The notes beneath the pieces were generated by a model. That model saw only the letters and a program-made list of their open reading frames with translations. It searched no databases and was not told where the DNA came from. From Lantana camara (taxonomy: Eukaryota > Streptophyta > Magnoliopsida > Lamiales > Verbenaceae), in NCBI GenBank assembly GCA_037501455.1, contig CM074865.1, positions 13,276,501-13,340,500 of the forward strand: a stretch of 64,000 bases of DNA, in the 5' to 3' direction. Position 1 is the stretch's first letter. Every line of letters begins with the position of its first letter. The position numbers were made by a program, and so were the translations under genes. Below are positions 33,466 to 44,453 of the stretch, piece by piece.

Positions 33466-35430
33466 CCGGTTGCAAAACTGAGGTTCTAGAGTCGTGTCGT
33501 GACAAGTCTAGGTCGTACGACATATGAATTAATTGTCAACTTGAGAGTCTTGCATCCTATTTGAATTTGCTGACCTATTTGAGTTCCTTGAAACACTTGA
33601 GTTCGCGAATAACTTGAGCTTTGCATTGATTCTTGTTTATAATTGTCGAGTACTTGATTCTATTTTCTGAAAGATTTACATGTTCAATGTGTTTAATTGC
33701 TAATTTTATTGAATTCGCTGTGGCTTTATGCATTGAATTCGTATTCTTGGTATTGAATATATGGCACGAGCATGCCTTACCCACATGCATTTATTTTCAA
33801 AAATAAGTTGTGAGTGATAGGCTATGGAAATGATATCAACCCACGGCCAATCGTTCGATGATTTCAGTTTATTACAAGACTACCTCTCTAGCTTGGGATG
33901 GGTAAGAAAGCGTACCGAAAATTTGTACGGGGATTTGGGAGTCATCATCCTTCCTATTGGGTTGGAATTCAGGTGATGGGATCCGGAAAGGAGGGATCAA
34001 GCATGGAGATCATTTACTAGGTTCGAAAAAAAAAATAATTATAAATTTAAAGATGCTTAGGCCGGGAATTCTTGCAATAAGGAAGAGGTATTCTCGAGGA
34101 GTTGAAGAGGAAGTGGCTTCAAAGATTACCAATTATGATATGGTTGAATTGGAAGATATGGAGCAACAAATAGAAATAATAAAGAAAGGCGAGGTGACAA
34201 CTAGGGCGAATAGCGGGATCATCGTTGGAGACTAATTTGTGCAAAGTATTTGAATTCAAGAATTCTGATCTCGGGTTATCAAGTTATACAAGGGATTATC
34301 AGGAAGATTCGGGAACCATTCAGAAATTTATAATGGGGAAGTCTCGGGTCCAAGGAACTTCCAAATCAAATCAAGGAAAGATCCGAATTGAAGCCGGAGA
34401 AACTTGAAGATTTAGAAGACCGTGGGTAAACGAGAAACAACTAACAATCCAAGACAAATTATAATACAACAATCAAGAAAAGTGTCTGGATAAAATTTCC
34501 CCTACTACGGTGACAGGTTCTTCAATGCATTCATAAACATGTGCATCATATTTGTTAATTAATTACCTCTCATTTATGAATGTTGTCCTAGATGCTATTT
34601 GAGATTACCTACTTGATGCATTAAGTATATGCATAAACTAGTTGAAGTATTTAAATTTCTTCATTTATAAATATACTTTTAAATTAATATACTCGTCTCA
34701 ACGTGTTGCATTTTAAATTGGTGGTAATATGTGTATTAACATTTTAACCCGCATGCATTATTTAGTGTTTATTGTATATAGGCTCTCCCTATTCCCTATT
34801 CAATTATCTCTGCAATCCATTCTTACCAACTCGAGTTTAAAGAAGGGTATCTCTTAGCCCTCGAGTACTATGTTGGCAACCGGGTCATCCGATTCTGCTA
34901 GAAGTTTAGTAAAATTTCGGGATCTGTGAAAACTAGCGGTTCTTGACTTAATATGGTCCGGAGTGGTATAAATATTGAAATGATTATTGGGAGCTGGAAA
35001 AAAAGCTGATAAGTTCAAGCAGATAAATGTTCAGTGGTTTCCTCAACCTTCAGGAATTAGTCGGTACCGTGGAGGCGTAGTGGTGAAGGAGAATGAACTT
35101 TTCTTGCTTCAGGTTATGGTGTGAACCTTGCGAGTGTCAACTTTCTGGAAGCAATAAGTAGCAAGTGAAATGTTGGTTACACTTCTACGGACAGCAGAAA
35201 TCCACAACCTTCACCTCAAGAATTTTAATGGCTGATCATGCTTTGTCGGATTGTGGGGTGTTGACAAATTTCAGTTATCAGATCAGAGTGGAGATAGTCG
35301 GTGAGCTTCAAGCTGAGTATGCCGTTAACAACAAGTAGGATGAGGAAAGGTTACGGGATTTGAACCAGCCGAGAAACTTGCAAGTGGGAGAGAACAGAAC
35401 AACCTTAAAGAATTAAAAATTTCCAATTTC

Positions 35431-35443
35431 TTAAGGGGGAGAG
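35431..35443 (+). other. Central polypurine tract-like site in E1
   Basis: TTAAGGGGGAGAG is identical to the core of the terminal polypurine tract at 37176-37190 and lies near the middle of the interior. E2 keeps the same 13-mer at its own centre (55511-55523, minus strand). Confidence 0.65.
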
Positions 35444-36728
35444 TCGGCCGGGAAACAAACTAAAGCTGGAAATTAAACCTTACTCAGGAGAGTTGAAACT
35501 TCGAGAAAACCACTTATTTCTGGAATCCCTTATCAGAACCATGTGAAAGAAGTCTTCAACAATTTAAATCATTTCTCCCTCTTACCCAAAGAAAAGTCCC
35601 TGTCATCGACAGTATCTTTGATGTATTACTGTTCTCAGAATGTGGATGCCTTTGAGTGGTGTGTGTGTATAGTCTCGGGATATCAATTGACTCAGTAAAC
35701 AGAAAAGGATTCCACTTGGTTAGTGTTGAAGTTCCTTCCAGGTTAAAGATTGTTTTAATTAACATAAGGTGACTGTGATGATCTAGAACTATAGGCGAAC
35801 CGCCCCTCTTCGCGTGCTGCCTCCGTCGCCTCCATAAACGTACTAGTTTGCCGGGAACACCTCAGAGAAGATTGAAGATTGATCAATCCTCTCTTTCATC
35901 GAAGATTGATCCTCTCCTTCAAGATATTCCGCAGAGTGGTTGGGTACGTCATCAAATTTCAGGAATCAACTGGAAGACGTGTCACTAGGACCTGATTCCT
36001 TCGGTTTTTTATGCAAGTGTGCTTGCTGAATTACTCTCACGGGGTGATGACCCTGATTCTTTTCTGCATTAAACCTACGTCATATTATTTACGAAGGGAT
36101 TTAGAGCTCAACCTTCGGATTTCAAAACAGATAGTTTAAGATCTTTGGTTCGGGAAAGTGTTTGCTCTGACCAAGGAGATTGAGGAAATAGTAAAACCTG
36201 TTTCTCTGGTTGTCGGATAAGAGCCTGCTTGGAGCGCGAGGCCCGTCTTTCAAGCTTGGATACACAACCACTCCCTAACAAGAAACCCAGGGTTGTTTTC
36301 AATTCTGAAACCAGAAAGTGAATGTGAAAATAAAGTTAGAAAGCTAAGTGCTTTGGGAAATTACGGAAAGGGGTGTTCTAGGGAACGAGGAAGTAACAGA
36401 ACAGTGATGGAAACTTCGGTTACGAGATTATGTATGTCGAGTATTTGAGGCATGCTAATGCAATAAGAGGAAATCTCAATCAAAGGATCAAGTATTCAGC
36501 CAAATTGTTACAAATACAAGAACTTCAGTCCCCGGTGGACGGTACACTTAATCATGCATATCACGAGCATAATTTATTTTAATAATACCATACGTGATTC
36601 CTTATGTACTACTAATTTGTTTATGTAAGCAACAAATTGATGTAATTTATGCCTTCTACCTGCTTCTTATATGATAATTGTGTAAATGTTCATTTAATTG
36701 TTCACTTGAATTTTATTCTGTGTGCGTG

Positions 36729-36925
36729 AGAGACGGGGATTCTCTCAGTGTTGCGAAGGGACGGGGTTCTCTTATTACTTGCTCGAGAGATGGGGATTCT
36801 CTCAGTGTTGCGAAGGGTCGGGGTTCTCTTATTACTTACTCGAGAGACGGGGATTCTCTCAGTGTTGCGAAGGGACGGGGTTCTCTTATTACTTGCTCGA
36901 GAGGCAGGGTTCTCTCGTTGGTTGT
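36729..36925 (+). repeat. 57-bp tandem repeat in the E1 interior
   Basis: GGGGATTCTCTCAGTG recurs at 36735, 36792 and 36849, an exact 57-bp period, with a decayed fourth unit. The length is a multiple of three, so open frames cross it in several phases. E2 has related GAGAACCCCGTCTCT motifs at 54180-54275. Confidence 0.9.
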
Positions 36926-37177
36926 TTGAGAGCCGGGGCACTCTCATTTCTACTTGCTACTTGTAAACTTGTTTTAGTGGAAGGTTAGATCTTCTTTCGA
37001 GTGTTTAGGCTCCGGAAATTTGAGGGTCGCGATTTCACACATTGGAGGACTTTATGGATTGAAGACCTCTTTCGAACTAATCCCTGACGGGGAGTAGCTA
37101 ACCCGCGTGGGATGAACACGTAAGAGCCAACTAAATTCTGGAAATTCAGGACAATGAATCCGAGGACGGATTCTCTT

Positions 37178-37190
37178 AAGGGGGAGAGAG
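37178..37190 (+). other. E1 polypurine tract
   Basis: AAGGGGGAGAGAG directly precedes the 3' LTR and is the expected plus-strand primer. Confidence 0.88.
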
Positions 37191-37191
37191 T

Positions 37192-39806
37192 TGTAACGCC
37201 CCAATTTCTAGACAGTCAGGTACGCTCGACACGTATGAGTTTCGAGCGTTAGGATTTTATTTTATTATTTTTGTTTATTCAATTTATACGTGTTATATTA
37301 ATTTTATAAATTGTATTTCAACATGATTACGTGAAAATATGTGAAAACGTGTTAATTTATGAATTATTGTGCAAGTGGAATTCAATTGCTACGTGAAATA
37401 ATTGCCGAACATGATTTAATTGTTTAATTGGCCTTAATTGACATTTATTCAAGTTAAAGGACCCAATTGCATGGAAATATTAGGGGACCTAATTGATCAT
37501 TTCCAAACCTTTTATCCTTGATTGCATAACTTATAGAACTTGGAGGATTTAGTTGCAAATATCCCATTTTCCCAAATTATATCACGGTATATGCATCTCT
37601 TCTCCAACTTTCATTTCATTTTCATGCCAAAAATATCAACCTTTGCTCCCTCTTCCACCGAGCCAAACCATAAAGAAGGGAAGAGAAGATTTCATCAAAT
37701 TCATCAAGTTTTTCCAAGAAAATTAGGAGTTTTGGAGCTCAATCATTCATTTCCATCATCTTCTTCCATTTATTTTCACCTCAAGGTATATATGGGCCTA
37801 TATGTGATTTCTTGATAATAATTCTTGAAGCTAGGGTTATGATTTTCATGTGATAACTTGTTTACATGATGTTAGGATTATAATTCTAAGCTTTATACTT
37901 GAAATTCATGCATAGGTATTGAGAATTATGGAGTTATATGCTAAGTTGAGCTATGAGGTTGATGATGATGATTTATAGAGATCCAAGCATGATATAAGTG
38001 TTTATGCTAGTATTATGGTATCTTAAACATGTATACATATTTTCTTTCTTGAATTATGCAACTACGAATTGAATTATATGAGTTTGGTTGAGGTTGGATG
38101 ATGGTTCGTAGCTTCCCCAGCTTCGTCCCCTGTTTCTGTTCTTTCTGCGTAAAGGGAACAACCTTTCCCGTTCCCAGTTGTTTTGGGGAACGGCCGTTCC
38201 CATGTTTGAATTGTGTGCATGGCGGCGAGGAAGGGAACGACCGTTCCCATCTTCGGGGAGCAACTTCGGGGAGCTGAGAACGGCCCTTCCTATTTTACAC
38301 TAAGGGCCGGAACGGCCGTTCCCATACCCCTGGAGAGGCAGAATGTTTCTGCATAATATGTGCAATTCCATTTCCATTCCTTTATCCTTAATTGATCCCA
38401 ACATGCTATTATATGATTAATTACATGCCATAATATGATATTTGCATGCTATATTCGTGAATGCATGTTATCTCGTTATGTGATCATGCCGTGCGTCGTA
38501 TTTGGTACCATTGTCGAGTATTATCTCACGAATGCACGTATGTCTCCATTTCTTGTCCAGTTCTTCTCCAGGGCGGAGACTATTGATCATGAGCACGTTC
38601 ACGCATACATGAGTCGTGTGTCGTCTGTCAGGTGAGGTTTAATTTCTAGTTATGTAGAACCTATACAACCCTTACGTGATCTTTCGGCCAAAAAGGTATT
38701 TATATTTATAATTTTCCATGAAACACTCATGATTACAAACAAGTCATGTTCATGAAAAGCAAGCAAGCCATATATCATGCATGTTTTAGGCGAGTAGCAT
38801 GACCGTTCACGTTGGGCCCGAGGATAGTGGCTTGAGCCAACCGAGAAAGCATGGGCTGATGGGTAACTCTCGCGCTATCCTCACCACATTGGGATGACCC
38901 CTGAATCCGCTAGGAGATTAGTGGAGGAAGGAGTTTCGGGCTTAGGGATTCATGTGCCCTCTGCTCAACACGTCGTGGATGGCGAAGGCTAGCTACCTTC
39001 CCATCATTGGAGGGAGAAGGAGACTGGGGACGGGTCTGGCACCACAGATTGTCCTCGGGTTATTGCATGATTTCCATTCCATGAATGTGTTACTTGATTA
39101 CACTATCGCACGATTGCACGATAATTGAATTGCCTGGTCACCTATTGATTAAAGTCAAGCAAACATGTTTCATGTACATTTGGAGTAAGGTTGGAGACTG
39201 CCCTCACTCGCCGGGGCTATGTATTGAATGCATGAAAATGAACAAGTAATTAATATTGATAGTTGTATTCTCGGGCAAAGACATCTCATTATTAAACTTA
39301 TACATTTATCTTTCTAAATCTTTACCCGAGAATATAACTTGCATGTTATTTGCGCTAATATTTATTTAAACCCCTCACTCGGTCTTCACAGACTGACGCC
39401 TCCACCTTTCAGGCTATTGCAGGTGCTTGCTAGGCGGGAGTCGTGTCGAGTCCAGTCCATGTAATCAAGTCCAGCACGGTGCATATTGTTTATTGTTGCC
39501 TTAGAATTATTATTATAATTACTTGTTATTTATATTCGGAGATGATAATGTATTGATATGTAACCTAGTATGTAAGTTATTGATGAAAGATCAGTGTCTT
39601 AGTATGTTTAATTGTTATACTTGATAATGAACAGATTATGCTTCCGCTTTATTTTGTTTCATGTTTGAGTTAATCCCGTCTAGCTTGTTGTTTTATTGCA
39701 TTGTCACCCGTTCGCTATAGGTTAGTTCATGTACGGATCACCCATTTCGTATGTGGATCGACTTATAGTGCGGGGGTGTAGCATCTCTCCGTGTAGGGGT
39801 GCTACA
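37192..39806 (+). repeat. E1 3' LTR, 2615 bp
   Basis: The same three blocks as in the 5' LTR have exactly the same lengths (594, 71 and 394 bp). The two intron-like blocks are shorter (775 and 781 bp), so all net length differences between the LTRs lie in the intron-like parts. Confidence 0.92.
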
Positions 39807-39852
39807 CCCCTCTTCTGCGTCTCCTCCTCATCCTCTCTCCCCCGCTTAAGGG

Positions 39853-40350
39853 AAAAATCCTGCGCAAATCTGTAAGAGTCTGCCCTATTAGTTTGAATTG
39901 CTCTTGAAAATTATCATGTTTGCTGTATGATTTCCGCCATATAGTAGGAATCAATAGGTGTTTCTTTATTTGGTCCATGTAGTGTTTACTCGTTGTAGAT
40001 GAACTATACGATGGGCAGTACAAGAGAGAGTTTTGAGATGCTTTGTGCAACCTTTGCATTACAATGGAAAGAAACCCTTGAAAATGCAATTGAAGATTTA
40101 TTATACATGTATAATAAATCTATAATAAATCTTCAATTGCATTTTCCAGGGTTTCTTTCCATTGTTTGCAATGCAAAGGTTGCACAAAGCTCTCTCCTGT
40201 ATTGCACATTGCATAGTTCTTCTACAATGTCTAACGATCTATTGCAAGGCCAAACAAAGAAATCTATTGATTGTTACTGTTTGGCAACAAGTCCTACGGA
40301 AATGACGATTTTCATGAACATTTTAATCAAATACGGCAGATTTTGTGATT
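39853..40350. repeat. Long inverted repeat, arms up to about 240 bp
   Basis: Around a short centre near 40104 (ATACATGTAT) the arms pair closely for about 80 bp (GCAACCTTTGCATT, GGAAAGAAACCCT, AATGCAATTGAAGATTTATTA). They continue with more mismatches outward (TTGTAGATGAACTAT and TTGTAGAAGAACTAT; TTTCTTTATTTGG and TTTCTTTGTTTGG). A transcript through it would fold into a long hairpin. It lies in the large MULE just right of E1. Confidence 0.8.
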
Positions 40351-40439
40351 AAGGAGAAAGACAGATCTGTTAATATTTTATATGTTAATATTTTCTTCTG
40401 TTAATATTTTATTTTATTCGAAATTATATGTTAATAAAT

Positions 40440-41010
40440 CCTTTGGATCTAGTGCTAGATCCTTTAAATCTACTGCTGGATCATTTAAATATCTTGGGAC
40501 CTACGTATTAAAAGGAAAGAAAGCAAGACATGGAAAAATTAATTGGAAAAAAATCCAAAGCGCTATTTAGTACCTAGCGAAAAAAAGAAACCATTTTTGC
40601 AACCTGGTTTCTAGTACTAGATCGCATAAATCGAGTGGTAGATCCTGGATTGCAGTGCTTGATCTACTGATAGATCCTTTAATCTAGTGCTAGATCCTTT
40701 GCATCTAGTGCTAGATCCTTCAAATCTACTGCTGGATCATTTCAATCTATTGGGATCTACGTATTACAAGGAAAGAAAACAAGACATGAAAAAATTAATT
40801 GGAAAAAATCCATAACGCTATTTAGTAGCATTGTATATAGCTCTTGGAGATCTACATATTACAAGGAAAAAAGCAAACCATTTTTGCAGCCTGGTTTCTA
40901 GCGCTAGATCGCATAAATCGATTGATAGATCCTGGCGTGCAGTGCTTGATCTACTGATAGATCCTTTGAATCTAGTGCTAGATCCTTTGAATCTAGTGCT
41001 AGATCTATCA
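40440..41010. repeat. ATCTAGTGCTAGAT palindrome cluster in two about 260-bp repeats
   Basis: About fourteen near-palindromes (ATCTAGTGCTAGAT, ATCTACTGCTGGAT, ATCTACTGATAGAT, ATCGATTGATAGAT) occur in a block repeated twice. It lies downstream of the transposase. Confidence 0.88.
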
Positions 41011-41088
41011 CTATATTACATAATCAACTTTCTTTATTTACAAGAAAACACAAAAAAAAAAAAAAATCCGACACCCTGTTACTTGTGA

Positions 41089-44000
41089 TTAATTATTCGT
41101 TTCCTCGACACCCTGGTCACACGTAGTTCTTTTATGTCCCTTTCCTCCACACTTTGAACAAGTATTATATCTTTTCCTTCCCTCATAAGGAGCCAGGAAT
41201 CGAGTCATCCTTTTTCTTCCGAGCGAGAGTTCAGTGGTGGTGGTTTTACTTGTCTTATACCTGTGACTTCAGGCAAATCCCACTCGAACTCTGGAGGTGT
41301 AGGGAATATTGTCTCAGAATATGCAAGTATGTAATAATCAACTGTGTAAAATTTGGAGCATACGTCATATATTCTTTGTCCAAACTGTTCTTCGTTGCAC
41401 TTCTTTAACGCCGATAATGCATGGGGACAGGGGATCTTCTCCGCCTGGAAGACACCACATGTGCATGTCATATTGTTCAAGTCAACCATAACCGGATCTC
41501 CAAGGCCGCGGACAGAAAACACATGAGCGTTGAACTGTTGTGCAACGCAACCTTTAGATTTGTCCAAATTAATCCGCAGAACTTTCTCTTTTGATGGCAC
41601 CAGGATTGTACTACTCTTCAACATATCCGTTCGCCGGTCGTGGAACCGTTTTCCCAAAATTCGTATGATGGACTCAATCAAAGAATGGATAGGATACCCT
41701 CTTTTAGAACGAAGCCTAGAATTAATAGACTCGGCGATGTTGCTAGTCAGGACATCAAACCTGTTTGATTTATAATGTACCCGGCTCCATAACTTAAAAC
41801 CAACATCATCCTTCAAGTATTCCGCTGCACGTTTGTGAAGACGTTCTATCTCTTTGTAGTGCTCCATGAAATCTCCGACAGTGTATGCTTTGGCTGCCCT
41901 AAAAAATGGCTCCATGATTACACTTTTTTTAAACCGTTGTTTCAAGTTCTCCGACAAGTGCTTTGCACAAAATCCATGGTGCGCAGTAGGATAAACCTTA
42001 ACAATCGCATTTTTTATGGAAAGATGTCTATCGGATATTATACAGAGATCGTCACTATCAGGTACAATGCTTTTTATATTGTTAAAAAACCATTCCCATG
42101 ATGCATTATTCTCTGAATCGACCACTGCCCATGCAAGAGGAAACGTATGGTTCTCACTATCTTGTGCAGTAGCCACAAGCAATGTATCATCATATTTACC
42201 CTTCAAGAAGCAACCGTCAATGGCTAACACCTTGCGCATGTATTTAAAACCCCGTATGCAAGGGCCAAATACAACAAAAACATGCAGAAACCTGCCTTCG
42301 TTGTCAAGAACCAAATCAGTGATGCTTCCTTCATTCGTTCTTGTTAGCATATACCGATATGCATCTATTATTTCATATCCATGCTCCGGTGAGCCTCTGA
42401 CAATATTCTTAGCATGATTTCTGCCCATCCAACACTTCCAGTAGCTAAGCTTCACCCCCAATTGAAGTTCGATGTACTTTTTAATATCGCCTGGTGTGGG
42501 GTCTTTCCCGTCAAGAAACATATGTTGCACTAACTCCCCCATCATTTTTGCGGTTGCCTGATGATGATGATTAGTTATCTCCTCCAACCCACAATTGTGA
42601 ATCCGAATATACTTTCGGAGCAAAAATCTGTCAGAATTGGGATATTTAACACACCGAACCCACCATTTGCAATCATTGCAACAACATCGCAGAACAAGAA
42701 GGGACTTTGTTGATTTTAGCGTTTGGAATTGGAAGCTTCCCTTACATGCAACAATGTTGAATTTCATAACGGCTTCTTGTTTGTTTTTAAACTCTTCGTC
42801 ATCCTTAAAACCTGAACCATCATCCCACGTATGACTTTCAATCCCGACCTCTGGATTATAATAACAGACGATGGCTTCTTCCTCATTAATATATTGATTG
42901 GGCACTTCTTCTTCAGAGGGATGCTGAAGATCTGCTTCGTTCCCACAATTTACAATTTGTTCATTTACACCATCAGGATGAGAGACGTCTTCGTCGTTGT
43001 TATCGGGAAGAGCTGGGGTCCGGTCTTCATCGTTGTTATTACGAAGAGCTGGGGTCCAGTCTTCATCGGTGCTATCAAGAAGGGTGAAATCCGCATAATT
43101 ATGTTCGTATTGATCATTATCATCCTCAGTAGTGAACACTGTTGTCCCAACCTGTAGGGATTCTGTTTGACTCTTCCTCCTATCAAACGAAACATTCAAG
43201 ATCGGCCTCCAGCCCTGAGGATGGATATCTGCGAACTAAACTTGAAGGTCGCGATCAGACTTTATTTCAGTTGGATGACTGGTTGGAGGTGCACTTGTAA
43301 GAAAATATTTTACATGTACATCATCATGGGAGCAAGCAAGTCCTGATTGTTCAAGAACATCACTTATTAACATTCGAAATGTAGTCTGATTGCTGACAAT
43401 AAGAGCAGTCGTTTGCTTTTTGTCCGCAACCCAATTCAAACGAGTGGATTCTTCTTGCCACACTCCAAATTCAACTCCAACAACAAATGTCCTGTACACA
43501 GTCAGAAAGAATATTTAATTATCCATACATGAGTAAGAACTTAAAAAAAAAATAAAAATGATCGAGTGATAGATTTATATATTCTAGTGCGCGATACGTG
43601 ATCTAAAACTAGAATATCATGGTCGAGCACTAGATATATATCAATCTAGCACGCGATCAAATGAATCATGGGCTATTGAATTAAAAAAACCCTATAGAAA
43701 CACGTTGCATGGGAAAAATAAACCATGCATGCAGTAAAAAAAAAAAAAAAAAGATCTATCACTCGACATAGTATGATCTATCAATAGATATATGATCTAC
43801 CAATAGATACCTTTAGTCTAGTAATCGACCACTGTTACGAGAATGAAGAAAGCCCAAGTTCATGTTTTTATGGCGAATCAATCAAAGATGAGTTGAAATA
43901 CAATATGGACATGTCGTATTGGCGTCCAAAACAGGTTAGAAGATGTTCTGTATTAAACCCAGAAAGATAACACAGCCAAACCCAGGAGGGTAAAGAATGA

Positions 44001-44094
44001 TTCTTGATTTCTCATTGAAAACGCAGAATAGGGTTCCGAAAACACTTCGTACGAACAGAAATCTTTCTTACCTTTGATTGTCGGAGTTTGTCAT
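41089..44094 (-). pseudogene. MuDR/MULE transposase, about 770 codons, lightly broken
   Basis: Exon 1 is 44094-44072 (MTNSDNQ plus two bases). After a 580-bp GT-AG intron, exon 2 runs from 43491. The catalytic core includes LAIDGCFLKG (first Asp), CIISDRH (second Asp) and a glutamate in IAESINSRL. A SWIM zinc finger follows (CTCGVFQAEKIPCPHA), then a CCHC knuckle (CSKCGGKGHKRTTC) just before the stop at 41089-41091. The enzyme would cut and paste MULE DNA. Two lesions are visible: an in-frame TAG at 43236-43238 near the N-terminus and a frameshift near 41220 that separates the zinc knuckle. The rest of the frame (41205-43199) is uninterrupted, so decay is recent. The gene starts 351 bp inside the right end of the MULE, the normal place for this gene. 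Confidence 0.9.
43558..43825. repeat. Near-palindromes in the transposase intron
   Basis: ATCGAGTGATAGAT, TTCTAGTGCGCGAT, ATCTAGCACGCGAT, ATCTATCACTCGAC and ATCTACCAATAGAT lie within the single transposase intron, with an A18 run at 43737-43754. Confidence 0.85.
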
Positions 44095-44453
44095 TGTCCG
44101 TGTAATCAGATAGAGGTGTTGATACTTTAGGATTCTTCGAATAAGCAAACGAACGACACAGATCGGAGAAGAAATTACAGAAAATTTGGGGTTTGGGTTT
44201 TTCGTCGCAGAGCCAGCAGCGGAGAAGAACTAGGTTGAATGTGATTTGGGGTCAGATTCTGATTTTGTATAAATATTGGGGTCAAAATGAAACTCTCAAA
44301 AAACGACGTGGCAATGTTTGATTAGGCTGAATAATTAACTAAGCGCTAATTATACCCTAATGAAGCCGAGGGTTATAATTCTTTAGAAACTAGGGGTTAC
44401 ATAACGAAAAAAAGTCTTTTGGGGGTTATTGAGTCAACTCCCCCATGTTAGTA

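Larger units (their letters stand above)
33466..37177 (+). other. E1 non-coding interior
   Basis: Only short ORFs are present, none with a recognised domain. Parts match E2's interior in reverse orientation, for example around 34490-34560 and 56340-56440 (GACAGGTTCTTCAATGCATT). A second purine tract lies at 35431-35443 and a tandem repeat at 36729-36920. Confidence 0.75.
30772..39806 (+). mobile_element. E1: non-coding LTR retrotransposon (LARD type), 9035 bp
   Basis: Two long LTRs (30772-33446 and 37192-39806) begin TGTAACGCCCC and end GGGGTGCTACA. The 5-bp duplication CCCCT flanks the element (30767-30771 and 39807-39811). After the 5' LTR comes a primer-binding site TGGTATCAGAGC, complementary to initiator tRNA-Met. 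Before the 3' LTR comes the polypurine tract AAGGGGGAGAGAG. The 3745-bp interior has no gag, protease, RT or integrase, so replication must use another element's proteins. The LTR type and primer suggest derivation from a Ty3/gypsy chromovirus (Tekay-like), but that is inference. The two LTRs differ at few positions, so the insertion looks fairly recent. Confidence 0.95.
20361..44444. mobile_element. Large gene-carrying MULE, 24,084 bp including nested insertions
   Basis: The left end (GAGGGAATTTGGTCCC...) and right end carry inverted blocks around CTTTTTTT and ATGTAACCC/ATATAACCC. The 9-bp flanks are TTGTTAGTA (20352-20360) and ATGTTAGTA (44445-44453). Inside are a tandem gene pair (22875-24612), a DUF1985/Ulp1 pseudogene, a zf-GRF remnant and a MuDR-type transposase starting 351 bp from the right end. 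Without the nested LTR element E1 (9,035 bp) and a small MITE it would be about 14.9 kb. The terminal inverted repeats are short and imperfect, as in so-called non-TIR MULEs that carry Ulp1-like genes. Confidence 0.85.

Noticed and set aside
33447..37191. Hidden gag or pol in E1 (and E2) interior
   Set aside because: No RT, protease, integrase or zinc-knuckle motifs in any frame; only short ORFs.
19252..44444. The two adjoining MULEs as a single element
   Set aside because: A 9-mer matching the TSD plus new terminal blocks lies between them at 20352-20360, so two elements fit better. A composite mover cannot be excluded.
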